In this document: positions 32,735 through 45,439 of the stretch, one piece after another | Layout of the letters: every line of letters starts with the position of its first letter | Numbering within the stretch: position 1 is the stretch's first letter | Assembly (NCBI GenBank): GCA_001414345.1 | Contig: LLCB01000011.1 | Span: 62,001 to 126,000 of the forward strand | Length of the DNA: 64,000 nucleotides | Direction: 5' to 3' | Source of the DNA: Hymenoscyphus infarciens | Lineage: Eukaryota; Ascomycota; Leotiomycetes; Helotiales; Helotiaceae | Program-made: the position numbers and the translations under genes | The notes under the pieces: generated by a model | Seen by the model: the letters and a program-made list of their open reading frames with translations, nothing else | The model's database searches: none | Told to the model about the DNA's origin: nothing

Positions 32735-34551
32735 ATGGGAAAAGGTAAGTCGCATTCCATTTTAAAGTAGCTTTTATGACTAATTTGATCTCTTAAAGGA
32801 ACCGATAAGCTCTACGTACGTTTCTTCCCCTCTTCCCTCCAAGTCACAACACGGTCCTAACAGTTACCTAGATTACCCACTCTGAATGGGCTTCTTCTGA
32901 TGCATACTCTGCGAGCGCCGGATCCAATGTCTCCCAGAAAGCCCCGAATGGCGCAAACTTCAAACGACTCCCCTTTAACTTTTGCGCCGCGAGCCTCCAA
33001 CCTTTCCAAAACCCCGTCTGCACGCCCGAAGGAACGATATTCGATGTGGAGGTTATAAGCGATTGGCTTTCTAAACATGGCACGAATCCAGTTACCGGAA
33101 ATCCCTTGAAGGACAAAGATTTGATCAAATTGAACTTTGCGCGCAATTCGGACGATGGAGGCGCTGATGGAGGGAAGGGGGATATGGTCGACCCTGTTAC
33201 ATTCAAAGTTTTTACGGATAATACACATATCGTCGCGGTTAGGCATGGAAGTGAAGCAAATGTGTTTGCTTGGGAGACGATAGAGAGGCTCAACATCAAG
33301 GCGAAGATGTGGACTGACCTTGTGGATGATCGGGAGTTTGGCAGATCGGATATTATCACCTTGCAGGACCCTCAAAATATCGAGTCAAGAGACTTGAGCA
33401 AATTCAAGTTCATCAAAGAAGGAGAAACGGTACTCACGAAGGAACAACAAGCAGAGCGACAGAAGGGTTCCGTGAATATCGATGCGCTCGGTCGAGTAGG
33501 AGAGAAGGTTCTGAGGGCGAAGGAGGCTGTTGAGAAGGCCAGGAGGGAAAGAGAGGCTGGTGGGGACGTCAACCGATCGAAAGCCTTATCCAAAACTGGA
33601 TCGAGTAATTCCACACCGAGACCATCGATGATACAGGACAAGAAGCTAGCGTACAATGCTGCACAATACACGAACGGACGAGCAGCAGCCAGTTTTACGA
33701 GCACTGGGCTTACGCCGGAAACAAGCGGCGAGAGAGCGTTGCTTTCTGATGAAGAATATATGTTGAAGCCAAAAAGAGTCAAGATCAAGGGATATGCCAG
33801 GATTGAGACAAATTTTGGTTCCCTAAATATCGAATTGCAAACCGAAACTGCACCAAGGGCGGTTTGGAATTTTGTACAGTTGGCGAAAAAGGGTTACTAC
33901 AATGGGGTAGTGTTTCACAGGAATGTCCGGAACTTCATGATTCAAGGTGGTGACCCAACAGGAACTGGAAAAGGAGGCACCAGCATATGGGGAAAGAATT
34001 TCAACGATGAATTCGACGGACCACTAACGCATGATAACAGAGGAGTCATGAGTATGGCCAACAAGGGCAAGAACACAAATTCAAGTCAATTTTTTATAAC
34101 ATACAGACAAGCAAAGCATCTCGATCGAAAACACACCATCTTCGGCCGGGTTGTTGGAGGTTTGGATGTTTTAGGAAAACTGGAAAATGTGCCTGTGGAT
34201 TCTGGAAGCCGTCCATTGGAAGATATCGTTATGGATAATGTTGTGGTATTCGTTGATCCATTCGAGGAGTTTCAGAAACAGAAGCATGAAAAGGATGTCG
34301 CGGAGAAGGAGAAAGAGAAAATTAAGAAGCAAGGTGGAACGGAAGACGACAAAACTACCTGGACCGGAAAGCGCATTAGAAACGACGGTACTGTGGAGCA
34401 GACAGATCAGTCCGGAGGGGTAGGCAAGTATCTCAAAGCTGTTTCAACCTCGAGTCTCTCTAAATCTACCAATGCCGAAGATGATTTGGAAATGGGGCCA
34501 CCGAAGAAAAAATCAAAGGCCGGGGGTTTTGGAAATTTCGATGGCTGGTGA
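32735..34551 (+). CDS. cyp8: U-box cyclophilin, peptidyl-prolyl isomerase-like 2 (PPIL2/Cyp8)
   Basis: Nuclear peptidyl-prolyl cis-trans isomerase with an N-terminal U-box; the human orthologue PPIL2 has ubiquitin-ligase activity and is found with spliceosomes. Three exons: 32735-32744, 32799-32815 and 32872-34551, giving 568 residues. The first two exons are tiny (10 and 17 nt) and encode MGKGTDKLY, the conserved start of this family. The U-box lies at about residues 40-115 (PFNFCAASLQPFQNPVCTPE; the WLSKHGTNPVTGNPL motif), with the second U-box-like half following (DPVTFKVFTDNTHIVAVR). The cyclophilin domain runs from about 315 to 470 with the conserved FHRNVRNFMIQGGDPTGTG, the NTNSSQFFITY segment and KHTIFGRVVGG; the catalytic Arg is in FHRNVRNF. 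The C-terminus is Lys/Glu-rich and ends FGNFDGW. It converges with the transcription factor gene downstream. Confidence 0.95.
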
Positions 34552-35550
34552 AGTAGCAAGTTTATAGGATTTGTCTTTGGACTTACTGCTCTCTGTTGGC
34601 CTTCAAAGAAAGGGCCCGGAATACTACGAAGAGACACTCGCTTCTTCCATTGGATGGATATTTGGGCATAATGGTCTCGTCCATAGATGATGATGATGAT
34701 GATGATGAATCACAAGTACCAGTCCAGCTCGCCTTGCTGGTTGCACGTCTCATGCCACGGATAGGGATTTTACCCCTGAAGCTTGGCAATATACAGAATC
34801 GAAACTCGATTTTTAAATGCCCAAAAAATCCCGGCTTCTTGAGCTTTATTGAGTGAAATCCCCAGCAATTAGCCATCGACTAACGTGTAAGCCATCCGAG
34901 ACCAAGTTGGGGGCCAAAAGGGAATTTGTGATCACATACCATGTGAGCCATCACATATCAGGTAAGCTATCACAGGTCGAGTAAGCCAGGCATCGGGGGC
35001 CAAGAAGGTGCGAGTAATAATCGAGTAAGCCATCAAATGTCGGGATTTGGGGACTGAGATAGTTGACCTCCAAGTATAACGATTGTTCACGTGGTAGCAT
35101 AATTCGGCAATTCCCCAGAGTTTACGAGCTCGAGTTCTTAGTATTCGAGTTTTACACATTCACTTTTCCATCCTTTGATGTTTCGTGATGAAATCCATGT
35201 ATTCTACTACCTACTCGGTAGGTTTCCCAACTTACGTTTCACTATTCCCGCTACAGAGGAGCACTAAGAAACACTTTTTAGCGAGAACCCCATGTGGCTG
35301 AAAATCCATGAAAAGCAACCCAATATTCATCGCATATTCCTCCGACAGAAACCCACTGACAAGCAATATTGATATCGCCCAACATCCATAGCGCATAAGC
35401 GCCAGCACCCGCTCTAAACTCCACGCTTCCCAAATGAAGAAGCAATAAAAGTAAGAAATCAAATCGTAAAGCTAATCGCAGAAAGTACGTGCCCAGGAGC
35501 AACCGCCTCTAGTCTAAAACGCCATCAAACTCCATCGTTTCGCTCATTGC
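34552..35550. other. Convergent intergenic region with short direct repeats
   Basis: No supported gene between the PPIL2 and transcription factor stop codons. A GATGAT microsatellite is at 34687-34707. A 19-bp unit of the form GTAAGCCATCACATGTCGA is repeated in tandem at 34943-34999, with looser copies at 34886 and 35024. The sequence GGGGGCCAA occurs twice (34908 and 34995), suggesting decay of a larger duplicated unit. Confidence 0.5.
34943..34999. repeat. Three tandem 19-bp repeats
   Basis: Units GTGAGCCATCACATATCAG, GTAAGCTATCACAGGTCGA and GTAAGCCAGGCATCGGGGG follow one another without gaps; further diverged copies begin at 34886 and 35024. The block lies in a convergent intergenic region, so a promoter role is unlikely. 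Confidence 0.6.
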
Positions 35551-38500
35551 TCATCCCTGGAAATCATGAATACCTTGTCCATTATCAAGAGTCATATAAT
35601 CTAGCAAATCTAGACCTCCAACGTTGACACCATCAGCCGTTTGAGTGACTTGATCGTTGACATTCTGGAAGAAGGCAGCGCCCGGAGGAAGATACCACAT
35701 TTCATTAGCAGTGTTCCAATCGCCAGTGCCACCAAAGACGTCCGATAAATCTGGGTGCTGACCCGTGCCGCCATAAGCAGATCCTGCTTGGCTATATGGG
35801 GTGGTGGCACCGAAGAAAGCTCCTGGATTAAGGTCAAATGGTGTAGCAGAAATGTTGAGATCTAAAATATGTGGTTAGCACCTGATCGAAGCGCAGAGAG
35901 AGTAAAGATAAAAATGCTTACCATTTGGCATGTTATTAAAATTGGGAGTTCCAGAATTCCAATCTCGAATCTGCTCGGAATGGTTGACTTTCATCCTCTT
36001 TGCATCTGGTTCTTGTTGATGCATGACTGGACTGCGCATTTGTTTTCCGTCCCCATTTGGAGGAACAGGATTTCTTGGAGCACTAATGAATCGACTGCGA
36101 AGTCTTGATGTCAATGTCTCCAAGAGGTCTGCAAAACGGATACCCAAATGAACGTCATCGACAACGCAGTTTCGTAAGGCATCCACTGCTCGATCCATCA
36201 ATCCAATGCTTATCTCAACATCTTGTTTTGATGCGCCCAATGCAAAAGTCTTCAAAAGAAACATAGCACCGCTGATGATCCGGAAATAGGTTCGTACAGG
36301 TGCATGTTTGAGATAATCGCCAGGAAGAAGTCCTTCAACGACTGTGCGGAGAAGGTTGCGGCTTCCATTGACAACCTCACGCACGTAACCTTGGTCATCA
36401 GCACCAAAACCACCAAGTCTTGCAAGTGGTAGTTTTCCATAGTAGTTCTGCGTTTCGGGTGACAGGGGCGCATTCGCTGCTGCATTTCCGTTGGCCGCCT
36501 GACCAGAATTATTTGGATGAGGAACGGCATTGCTAGTGCATCGTTCAACAACGGCCTGAAGGGACAACGAATTGACGTATATTCTGACATACTCATACTC
36601 GATTGAAAGGATATGTCGAAGATATGGCGGAAGTCGAAAACGGTCGAATTCTGTTCTCCAATTGCCGAGTAGCGGTTGGAATTCCTTAAGAAGCGCAACA
36701 TAACTTCCGTTCTGAATGATGCTGGTAGTGTATTGCCTTGATCGGAATAGCTTCTCGTTTCCAAGCCGCATTGCGTTACTGATTCCCGCCCAACAATGGA
36801 TGATCTGGTCGTCGAGCTCCAAATCAGGAATGTAATTGAAAGTATTGGTAATAGAGGTCGCCGTGTCAGGGGTTTTGCCCTCGTTTGAGTATCTTCGCTT
36901 ACGAGGTGCAAATACAGGGTCTGTATCGCGCAAGTTCTCAGGGACCATATTTGTCCATCCAAGACGCCCGGCCAATTGAGTGACGTATATCAATAGAAGC
37001 CTCTTGATTCGTGCGGCTCTCAGTCGATAGGCTTCTTCCTCATACTCTGGTCTTGTCATCTCGCCTCCAGCGGCCAGGAGTTCATCAATATTATCGAAAA
37101 CGCCCAACTCATATGCAAGGCCCATTGCTGTACTCAACAGCATCCAACACATTCGATCACTTCTCCATGCAGGTTCTAACCAACCATCAATTGTCTTTCC
37201 TCCAACGCCAGCTGGAAAATGGTGGCCATCATCAGTAGTGCTGGATGTTTCTAGTGCTTCATAGGAAGGGAGCATAAGTTCATCAGTCGCTTCGGCTGGA
37301 GGGAAGTGAAGAGCACGAGGATGCCATTCCGTCAAAATCATGAGACTTTCAATTGTGCCCAAGGTGCGCAAGCTCCCTTTTCGCAAGCCTCGCCACGGGG
37401 CGGTACTCGAGGTTTGTTCTCCTGGTTCTGCTCCAGATCCACAAAATCCACCACCAAAAGCTTCCTGGCCCCACAAACATCGTTCAATCATTCCACGAAG
37501 GTAAGTCCAAAGCTGTTCATGAATTGCGTGAGACCTACAGTGTCCTCCAGTACCTGGCATTTGCCGGTATCGTGTAGCTATTGTCAAGAGCGTAACGGTA
37601 AGAATCGGCTCTTCTGTCAGTAGAGTAAGGTGTGTAGATGGGTCCTTGAATGTGGGAGGAGAGATGGGAGTCAAAGGCGACAGATATTCATAATAATATG
37701 AAATATAATCAATCGCCTCTGCCGGTGTGAACCATCCTGCTCGAACAAATCGGAATCTGGCCCAAGCTTTCATAGCACTTTTATATCCAGCTTCGTGGAC
37801 CGTATTTTCACCATTCAGGCCTGCCGAAGCCAATGCTGGGTCAATAGCGGCATCTCTGGTAGCTGTGGGTATGGGCGGTCGCTGGAAGGGTTGATCCTGA
37901 GGTTGAAATGGCGAAGCCTGTTGTAAATTTCTAGGTAAACTGTTGGCCATTGCTGGAGATATTTGACTGTTACTTCCGCCTTGGGATCTGCCCCTAGCAT
38001 GACCTGGGCTTTATCTGTTGTTAGCAATAATTCAACGAAAAGGGAAGAAGTGAAGTACCTATAGTTCGCAGCCTTGTACAACAAGTCCAACGCGTCGTGA
38101 GGGCCATATACCTCCCGTCGCATCACCTCTTGCGCCTCGAAGTTCTCCAGCTGTGTATTGGCCGACTCATCGTTTGAATTTCCATCTCGTCCTTGAGTTG
38201 TCGGTCTACGCAAAGGCTGTGACCGTCCAATCGAGCCTCCTGGGGTCAAAGGAGGACCTGGGATGACTGGCGCATTATCTGGCCATGGGGTTGACGGGGC
38301 AGGTCCCGACCGTGATGGAGGAGCTCCCATGGAGCTTTGCCGGACGGAGGCTGGAGGAGAGGCGTGTACCATCTTTCTGCCATTACGTATTGTATAATCG
38401 TCGCCATATTCGTAACCGTCTAAGCTGTCGTCCCGACCATCCTCGGTCTTTCGCTTGCGGCGGGTTGCGGAAAAGTAGCACTCTTTGCTCTCTCGTCGAC

Positions 38501-38786
38501 ATCGTACACATGGAGGCTCGTGGGGGTTGTCCACACTTCCCATGTCACACTTGACCTTTCTGCGGCGACATGGCTAAAGGAAACCATTTGTGTTAGTCCT
38601 TTGCAATGGGAAGCTTCCTTATGCTCGAGGGGGAGCACTTACAATGCATGCTTGGTAGACCCTCTTGTGTTGCGGGCTTTGGGTGGCATCCTGTGGCTGC
38701 TGCTGACCGGAAGCTGAGCCAGCTGCAGGAGAGTGGTCTGGTGGTACTGGATAAGTCGAGGGACCTGATGTTGTCGCGAGAGACAT
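35551..38786 (-). CDS. Zn2Cys6 transcription factor (Aro80-like type)
   Basis: Nuclear DNA-binding regulator. Four exons: 38786-38643, 38573-38059, 38008-35922 and 35861-35551, giving 1018 residues. After a Ser/Pro/Gln-rich leader, the zinc cluster at about 47-77 reads [13 protein letters not shown], then [20 protein letters not shown] and C, with the six cysteines correctly spaced and an extended central loop. A basic segment (RRKRK) follows, then a disordered Pro/Ser region and a long fungal-specific middle homology domain ([39 protein letters not shown]; a [10 protein letters not shown] region). The C-terminal 120 residues are Gly/Asp/aromatic-rich and acidic, which suits activation. The NPHEPPC loop and the middle domain recall yeast Aro80, the regulator of aromatic amino-acid catabolism, but target genes cannot be told from sequence. 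The first intron splits the first CxxC pair. Confidence 0.9.
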
Positions 38787-39250
38787 TTCTCCTCAGATGC
38801 TTTCGAAGCTAGGACTCGGGTTGATCGAAGCGCTTTCCAGCGCTTTGAGGCGGGGGATTAGAAAGTGAGGGGCGCGCCGGCAACTTTAGCTTCCAAGGTT
38901 GGGCCGAAGCCTGATGGATACTCGATATGATAGTCTCGACTTCTCGGTAGATGGATTCCGATGATCTCATGCAGTGTTGTGTCTTCACAACGTTCGGATC
39001 CAAAGGGGTGGGATTAATCGCATAAGGATTAATCAAATTCACAAGAAGTCGGGCTCCAGTCCAGGCTTGCGTTCGGAGGCTGCCGACTCACCTCCGAATT
39101 TTGGTGACACATTCTGGTCATGTGATGCTATGAATAAGGGCTTTCATTGGATGAATGTGTGGTTTACTCCACAAAAATCTCATCACTGGACCTTATCTAA
39201 CTTGTCAAAACCCCTACCTAGTTTATTAGAATACAAAAAACTTGTCTAAA
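38787..39250. promoter_or_regulatory. Upstream region of the Zn2Cys6 gene
   Basis: About 460 bp of normal composition between the regulator start codon and the edge of the large RIP island. A short plus-strand frame at 38974-39249 has no features. The promoter must lie within this stretch or be shared with island DNA. Confidence 0.45.
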
Positions 39251-41578
39251 ATTACGAACAGTCTACTAAACTAAGCTCAACAGGATTCAGAGACTTTTAA
39301 AAATACGCATAGGTCCTTCATGAAGTATTTCTGTTTCATATATAGGGTAACCACGTAAGATTACGGAGTATTGAGAACAATAAGTCAATTACTTCATTTC
39401 ATAGATAACATACTACAAAATACCATGGTAGCAAACAGAATGAAGGTTCATGAAAAGAAAGGAAATACTCCTTTGACAATTGCTTCCTTAGCTATTAACC
39501 TGTTCTTTCAGAGAGGAGAGAGTGTAGATATTCGTAACGAGTAGAATGTCTCTACGCTACAACTCTTTTTGCTTAAGCAAGATTCTGATAACCAAGTTGC
39601 TTATCCTCAAAGTCTATAGAATAAAAGCGTTAGAACAATTGAAAATTCATTCTATAAAACAACAGTTATCAATTCTATCACCACCTAGTATTCTAAGCTA
39701 ACTACTTTCAAACTTACTACGCTATAGACAGAATAAGTAGCTATAATTAGACCTCTTCTAAGATAGCTCGTAACGTCTAGAACTTAATAAAAATACTATA
39801 AAAACTACTTAGAGACTTGATAATAACTACTTTGTATTCTTTATATCTACTTCTACTTTGATTTTATTTTTTATAATTTTTCTATATCTTATTACTCGTA
39901 GCTATAAAGTTTCTTAAAATTACTAATTATTATTACTTATTCTCTTTATAGAGTAGTTACTATCCTATATACTTTTTATTAAGAAACTTAACTCTTAATA
40001 CTTCTAGAAATACTTTAATAAAGAGATTTAGCTAAAGGTTTTTATCTTTTTATTTAGTCTAAACTAAAAATATAAAAAACCTAATATTAGTATAACTTAG
40101 TTTTAAATCTATCAAATATATAGATATTATATTATCTATAACTATTTCTATATAATAGCGTACTTATTAGTATTCTAGTTATATAGATAGATTATCTATT
40201 TATTTATATAATAATACTAGTAACTTTCTAAATAGTAATATTTCTCTATAACTAAGATTATAATACTTAAATATTTAATCTTACGCTATTGATAAATCTA
40301 ATTAACTAAATCTCTTTTTATATATCTAACTAATAAGATTACTTTATTTAAAGTCTTATTCTATTTAAGAACTTCTTTTATTTCTACTACTCTTAATACT
40401 CTCTATAACTACTTCGTCTCTTTTAATCTATTATATACTCTTAAGAATAATCTTATTTTTTTTAAATAGTTAAGTTAAAGTATTATAAGTAGTAGCTTTA
40501 GTTATAGTAACTATAGAATTACTCTTATTATTAATCTATCTAACTTCTATTTTCTTATATTATTTATAAGCTTATCTTAGTTATATAATACTAAATACTA
40601 ATTACTTTTTCTTAGTAGTATCTATTTTAATAAAACACTTCTAAATACTCTTTAAATTAGTTTAAATAATAAGTAGAATCTTAATCTTAACTTTTAATTC
40701 TATAATAGGTTTAATAACTCTTATTATATTAATACTATTTCTTAAAAAGACATAGTTTAGCTACTAGAATACTTCAAATAACTCTCTTTTACTTAGTAAA
40801 GAACTAATAGATAATACTAGTATTTTTATTAGTATTAGCTATTATAATTATATATCTAATTTATAAGATATAATTCTTATTTTTTATAAAAGAAGACTTA
40901 GTAAAAAGTAAAAGCTTAAACGAGTTATAGTCTAAATTATTAAACTTTATTCTATACTTACTATTAAAGAATCTAGTTTAAACTTTTATATTCTTTATTT
41001 AAGAATTAGTTATCTAGATAGTAAAAGATAGTATAAAAGCTACTTTTAACTAAGATACTATTTCAAGATATATACTTCTTAAGCTTATTAAATAATATAT
41101 TAATTCTTTATAAAAACGTTATAGTATATATCTTTATAAGAGCTCTTTAATATATAACTTATTTTAAAAGTTTTAATACTTACTAGCTTAAAGTTTTTAG
41201 TATACTTTTAGATTAAAAGTATTAATCTATTCTTCTAGTAAGTAAAAAGATCTCTATTAAACTTTAATAAAGATATTTAACTATAAGCTTTTCTTGTTTT
41301 TTAATATTAAACTTAGCTTTCTTTCTCTTAGTATCTTCTTTTTAATAAAGATATTATCTTTTAAAATAAGTATATTATTAGTTTATACTCTAATAATTCT
41401 AAAGTACTTACTTCTACTAACTAATTATAGATACGAATTAAATATTAATTAGATTATCTAAAGAAATCTAAGAAGAAACTTATAATATATAGTAAACTAA
41501 TATACTCTTACTTCTAGTATACTAATCGTCGGATTTACTAATCTACTTACCTATCTACTATAATACTATCTACGAGAG

Positions 41579-41953
41579 TATAATAGCACGAAATATAGAC
41601 TACTATAAAATAGATATATAAGAGTACGTTTAGTAGAATAATATACGTAGATACTAGGCTCTAATATAGAAGAAAAGGCTAAACTAGCCTTTTCTAACTC
41701 TAGGAGAGTAGACAGCTATATATAAGAGATTTAGACGATATAAAAGAGGTCTAAAACTAAATAATATAACGCCGGCTAAGATAAAAGCCCGAAGTCTATA
41801 AAGTCTATCTAAAAGTCTAGATAGACGTATATAACCTTTCTAAATTAGATAATATAAAATAATATAGCTAAAAGCTAAATATACTATAGCTAAACCTTAT
41901 ATATAGCGAGTACCTCTAGCTGTCTAGAATAGCTAGGATAATAAGCTATTATA
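41579..41953 (+). repeat. LTR-like repeat, family A
   Basis: About 375 bp, holding the marker TACTAGGCTCTAATATAGAA. Diverged copies of the same sequence occur at 1-180 (-), 42922-43180 (-), 43217-43510 (-), 45440-45785 (-) and 55150-55512 (+). No internal element lies between most copies, so they look like solo LTRs or nested fragments; the source element is unknown. Confidence 0.6.
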
Positions 41954-42921
41954 GAGAAAGTTAGTCTTTTTATATAGTTTTACTTTTTAATTAGTCTTAT
42001 TAAAATTTATATATTAAACGTATTATTATCTAAGTTTTTAGGTTTAGATTTTCGTATATTAACGTTTTTTATATCTTTTTTAACTAAGACTAATTAAAAA
42101 GACTAACTCTTCTATAGATAGTATAGTAGTAGATAGATAGATAGATTAGTAAAGCCGACGATTATATAATAGTAATAATAGTAATAATAGCTTAATTAAT
42201 AATTCTATCTCTTCTAATATATTTTTTAGTAGATATATAAGCTTTATTAATAGAATAATCTAGATAATTAGAGCCTTTCTAAATAGCTTAAACTTAACTA
42301 CTAATATAAGATTTAATACTTCTTTCTTCTTAAGCTATAATAATACTTTTTTAAGATTATTTATAGTCTCTTCTTTACTTCTATACTACTACGACTTATT
42401 CTATCTATCTTTTAGAATACTATATCTATTTTTTAGATATAATACTTTATTATTAGAATTAGTAAGAAGATACTAAACTTTAGAGTACTAGTAGTATAAC
42501 TAAAAGTAATTACTATAATACCCTTTACTATTAGTATTAATATCTAAAATCTATAGAAATTAGTAGATAGATATTCTAGAATTTAAGCTAACTTTTAGAT
42601 ATATAAATAATCTCTTCTCTTTATCTATTCTAATACTATATAGATTTTTTGAAATAATAAAAGTTATATCTAAAATACTAAAAGTAGCTAATCTTTAACT
42701 TATACTCTTATAGTATTTTTACTATTATAAGTCTTTACTACTAATTTAATTACTTATATTAAAGAAGAATACTTACTTAGAAGTCTAAGAGTCTCTTTAG
42801 ATATAATAGTTATAAGATCTAATATATTTAAAGATATTATAAAGTAATTTTAAAGCTAGAGTTTCTAGAGAGAGCTATTAAAAGTACTTATAGCTATTAT
42901 CTCTTATAAAAAAGAGATAAT

Positions 42922-43180
42922 TATAATAGCCTACTATCTTATATAGCCGAGAGTATATACTATATACTATATATATAAGGTTTTAGTAGTTATTATTTTA
43001 TATTATCTAATTTAGAAAGGTTTTAGATTTAGCTTTTAAATAGCTTTTAGACCTTTTTGTATTATTTAAACCTCTTATATATAGCTGTCTACTCTTCTAT
43101 AATTAGAAAAGATCTAATTTAGTCTTTTATTCTATTAAATATACTAGTAGTATATATTTCATATCGTTATAATAATATAT
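42922..43180 (-). repeat. LTR-like repeat, family A
   Basis: The reverse complement matches the 41.58 kb copy over the GTAGACAGCTATATATAAGA segment and the CCTTTCTAAATTAGATAATA segment. It lacks part of the middle. Strongly RIP-mutated. Confidence 0.6.
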
Positions 43181-43216
43181 AATATAGTAATTAAAGCGTA
43201 TAATTAATATTATTAA

Positions 43217-43510
43217 TATAATAGCTTATAATCTTAAATAACCGAGTTTATATACTATATATATAATATTTCAGCTTTAGATATTTTATACTATCTATAT
43301 TAGAAAGTTTTTAAACGTTAGTATTAGATAGACTTTAATAGGTTTTAAGCTTTAGTATTATCTAATCTCTTATATATAGATATCTAACTCTTTTATAGTT
43401 AGAAAGAGCTTAATTTAGTCTTTTTCTTTATATTAGAACCTAGTATTCACGTAGGTTAGTCTACTAAATATACTCTTATATATATTTTTAATAGTAGTAT
43501 ATATTTTATA
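43217..43510 (-). repeat. LTR-like repeat, family A
   Basis: A further minus-orientation copy directly beside the previous one. It retains the segment corresponding to the TAGGCTCTAATATAG marker (as its complement near 43430-43445) and the ends, with many differences. Confidence 0.55.
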
Positions 43511-44245
43511 TTATTATAAATAATAGTATTAATATATTATCTAGAAACTAAATAAGACTTAAATATAGAAGCTTATTTCTATTAAAGTAAATAAATATAA
43601 ATTAAGTAGTTAAATAAGTACTATCTTTTTTATAATAAAAATCTTCTTTCTTAGAGATTAAATAAGTCTAATCTTTTACTAGTCTTTATTCTATTCTATT
43701 ATATTCTACTTCTATTAAAATTCTATAGAATAATCTATAAATCTTCTTATTCTTCTTATTAGATATAAAAGAGATATTAAAGCTATCTAGAATTAGAAAG
43801 AATAGAAGTACTAATCTAGCTAGAAAAGCTAGAACGCTATTATAATATAAAAGAACTAAATTACTCTCTTATTTTATATAGTCGTTACTTTAGCTCTAAT
43901 ATAGCTTAGAAAAGTAAAAACTAAAACTAAACTAATATTACTAATTATCTTACTTTCTTACTCGCTCTTTAGTAAATCTATTCTATATAACTTATATATA
44001 TACTAATGTTTTTTAATCTCTACTTTTTTTAAGCTAATAGTACTATAGTAAACTAGGTTTATCTAGAATGTCTAAGAGCTTATAATAGTAGCTTTAGTAT
44101 TAAAATAACTTCTATATTATAAAAATATATTAAAGTAGTAAAAGTTATATATAGAAGATTTTAATATATAGCTTAGAAACTTTTATTAAGCTAGATTTTT
44201 ATAGAAAGAAGCTTTATTATTAATATTATATATAAAAAGTAGAGT

Positions 44246-44420
44246 TGAAAACGCTCTAAGAAGTCTTATATTCGAAGATAAAAACTCTACTATATATATA
44301 GAGAAAAGAGATTACGTAAGACTCTCTTTTTTCTATTATATATCTCTTAGGTCTAGAAGAGACAACTTCCTAGGTCTATAATAATAGTAGACTAGATTAT
44401 AAAAGAACCTCTTAACTAGA
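44246..44420 (+). repeat. Repeat family B copy
   Basis: Contains GCTCTAAGAAGTCTTATATT followed by AAACTCTACTATATATA and a GAGAAAAGAGATTACGTAAG segment. Related copies occur at about 44500-44578 (partial), 54957-55135 and 55655-55765. It is unusual in this island for keeping several CpG-containing words. Its origin is unknown. Confidence 0.6.
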
Positions 44421-45119
44421 TTACTTTAAACTCTATCTAACTTCTTCTCTTATACTCTAGTACGTTATTAGCTCTAGTTTTAGTAAAAAGCGAGTAGCGT
44501 TTATAAGAGATAGTAAAAACTCTACTATATATAGAGAGAAAAGAGGTTACGTAAGACTCTCTTTTTTTCCGTTATAATTAATATATACTAAAAAAACCTA
44601 AAAAGTATAGAAAACTAAATTTAGTCTTAGAGATTTTAAAAGATATACTATTAGCTAAGTAAGTAGCTTATAAGTATTAATAAGAAAGATTTCTATAAGT
44701 AAATTAGATATTTATCTAATACTTCTTAAAAAGAATTTTTATATAAAAGAGTAGTTATTAAAATATTAAGAAACTAAATTAATATAATAAAACTAGACTT
44801 AGATAGCGATCTAATATTTATTAGATTATTATAATATCTATTATATAATAAATATCGTAAATTCTTATTTAATATAATAAATATTATTAAAAAAGTAATA
44901 ATAATCGATTAAATATCAGGTTTTTAACACTAGTATTCTATAGTACTAAATAGATATTATATAACTTATATCTTCTTTTTAAACTCTACTTTATTATATT
45001 AAAAAGTTATTATATAAATATTAATTTAATATAAAGAACTTATATTAAGATAAGTAATCTCTTAAAAGTTATAAATAATTATAATTTTTAATAAAAATTA
45101 TATAACTTTAGCTTTAGTT

Positions 45120-45310
45120 TTAGTCTATTAGCTCTTAGGCTAGAAGAACTATTTTCCTTTAAATTAACTATTTTCCGCTAATAATCGATATATTATTAGT
45201 TATTCTTAGAAATCTAGTATTAATTAGTTTACTTAATATAATATAATAAATATCGTAGACCTCTCTAATATACTACTAATAATATCGCTATCTACGTCTA
45301 ATTAAAACTA
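45120..45310 (+). repeat. Repeat segment C (inverted counterpart at 54.5-54.7 kb)
   Basis: The sequence around ATTTTCCGCTAATAATCGAT and ATAATAAATATCGTAGACCT recurs as the reverse complement at about 54525-54735 with high similarity. A second linked segment (about 44820-44975) recurs inverted at about 56405-56560. These pairs show that parts of the two big islands derive from the same element. Confidence 0.6.
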
Positions 45311-45439
45311 AATTCGTATTTAGTACTAAAGCTATTACTATACTATCTTAGACTCTTATAAAAGAAGTGCGTTTCTTACTAATTATCTATTAAACTAGAT
45401 ATAATAGCACGCTATTCTAAATTACTAGTATTCGTGAAA

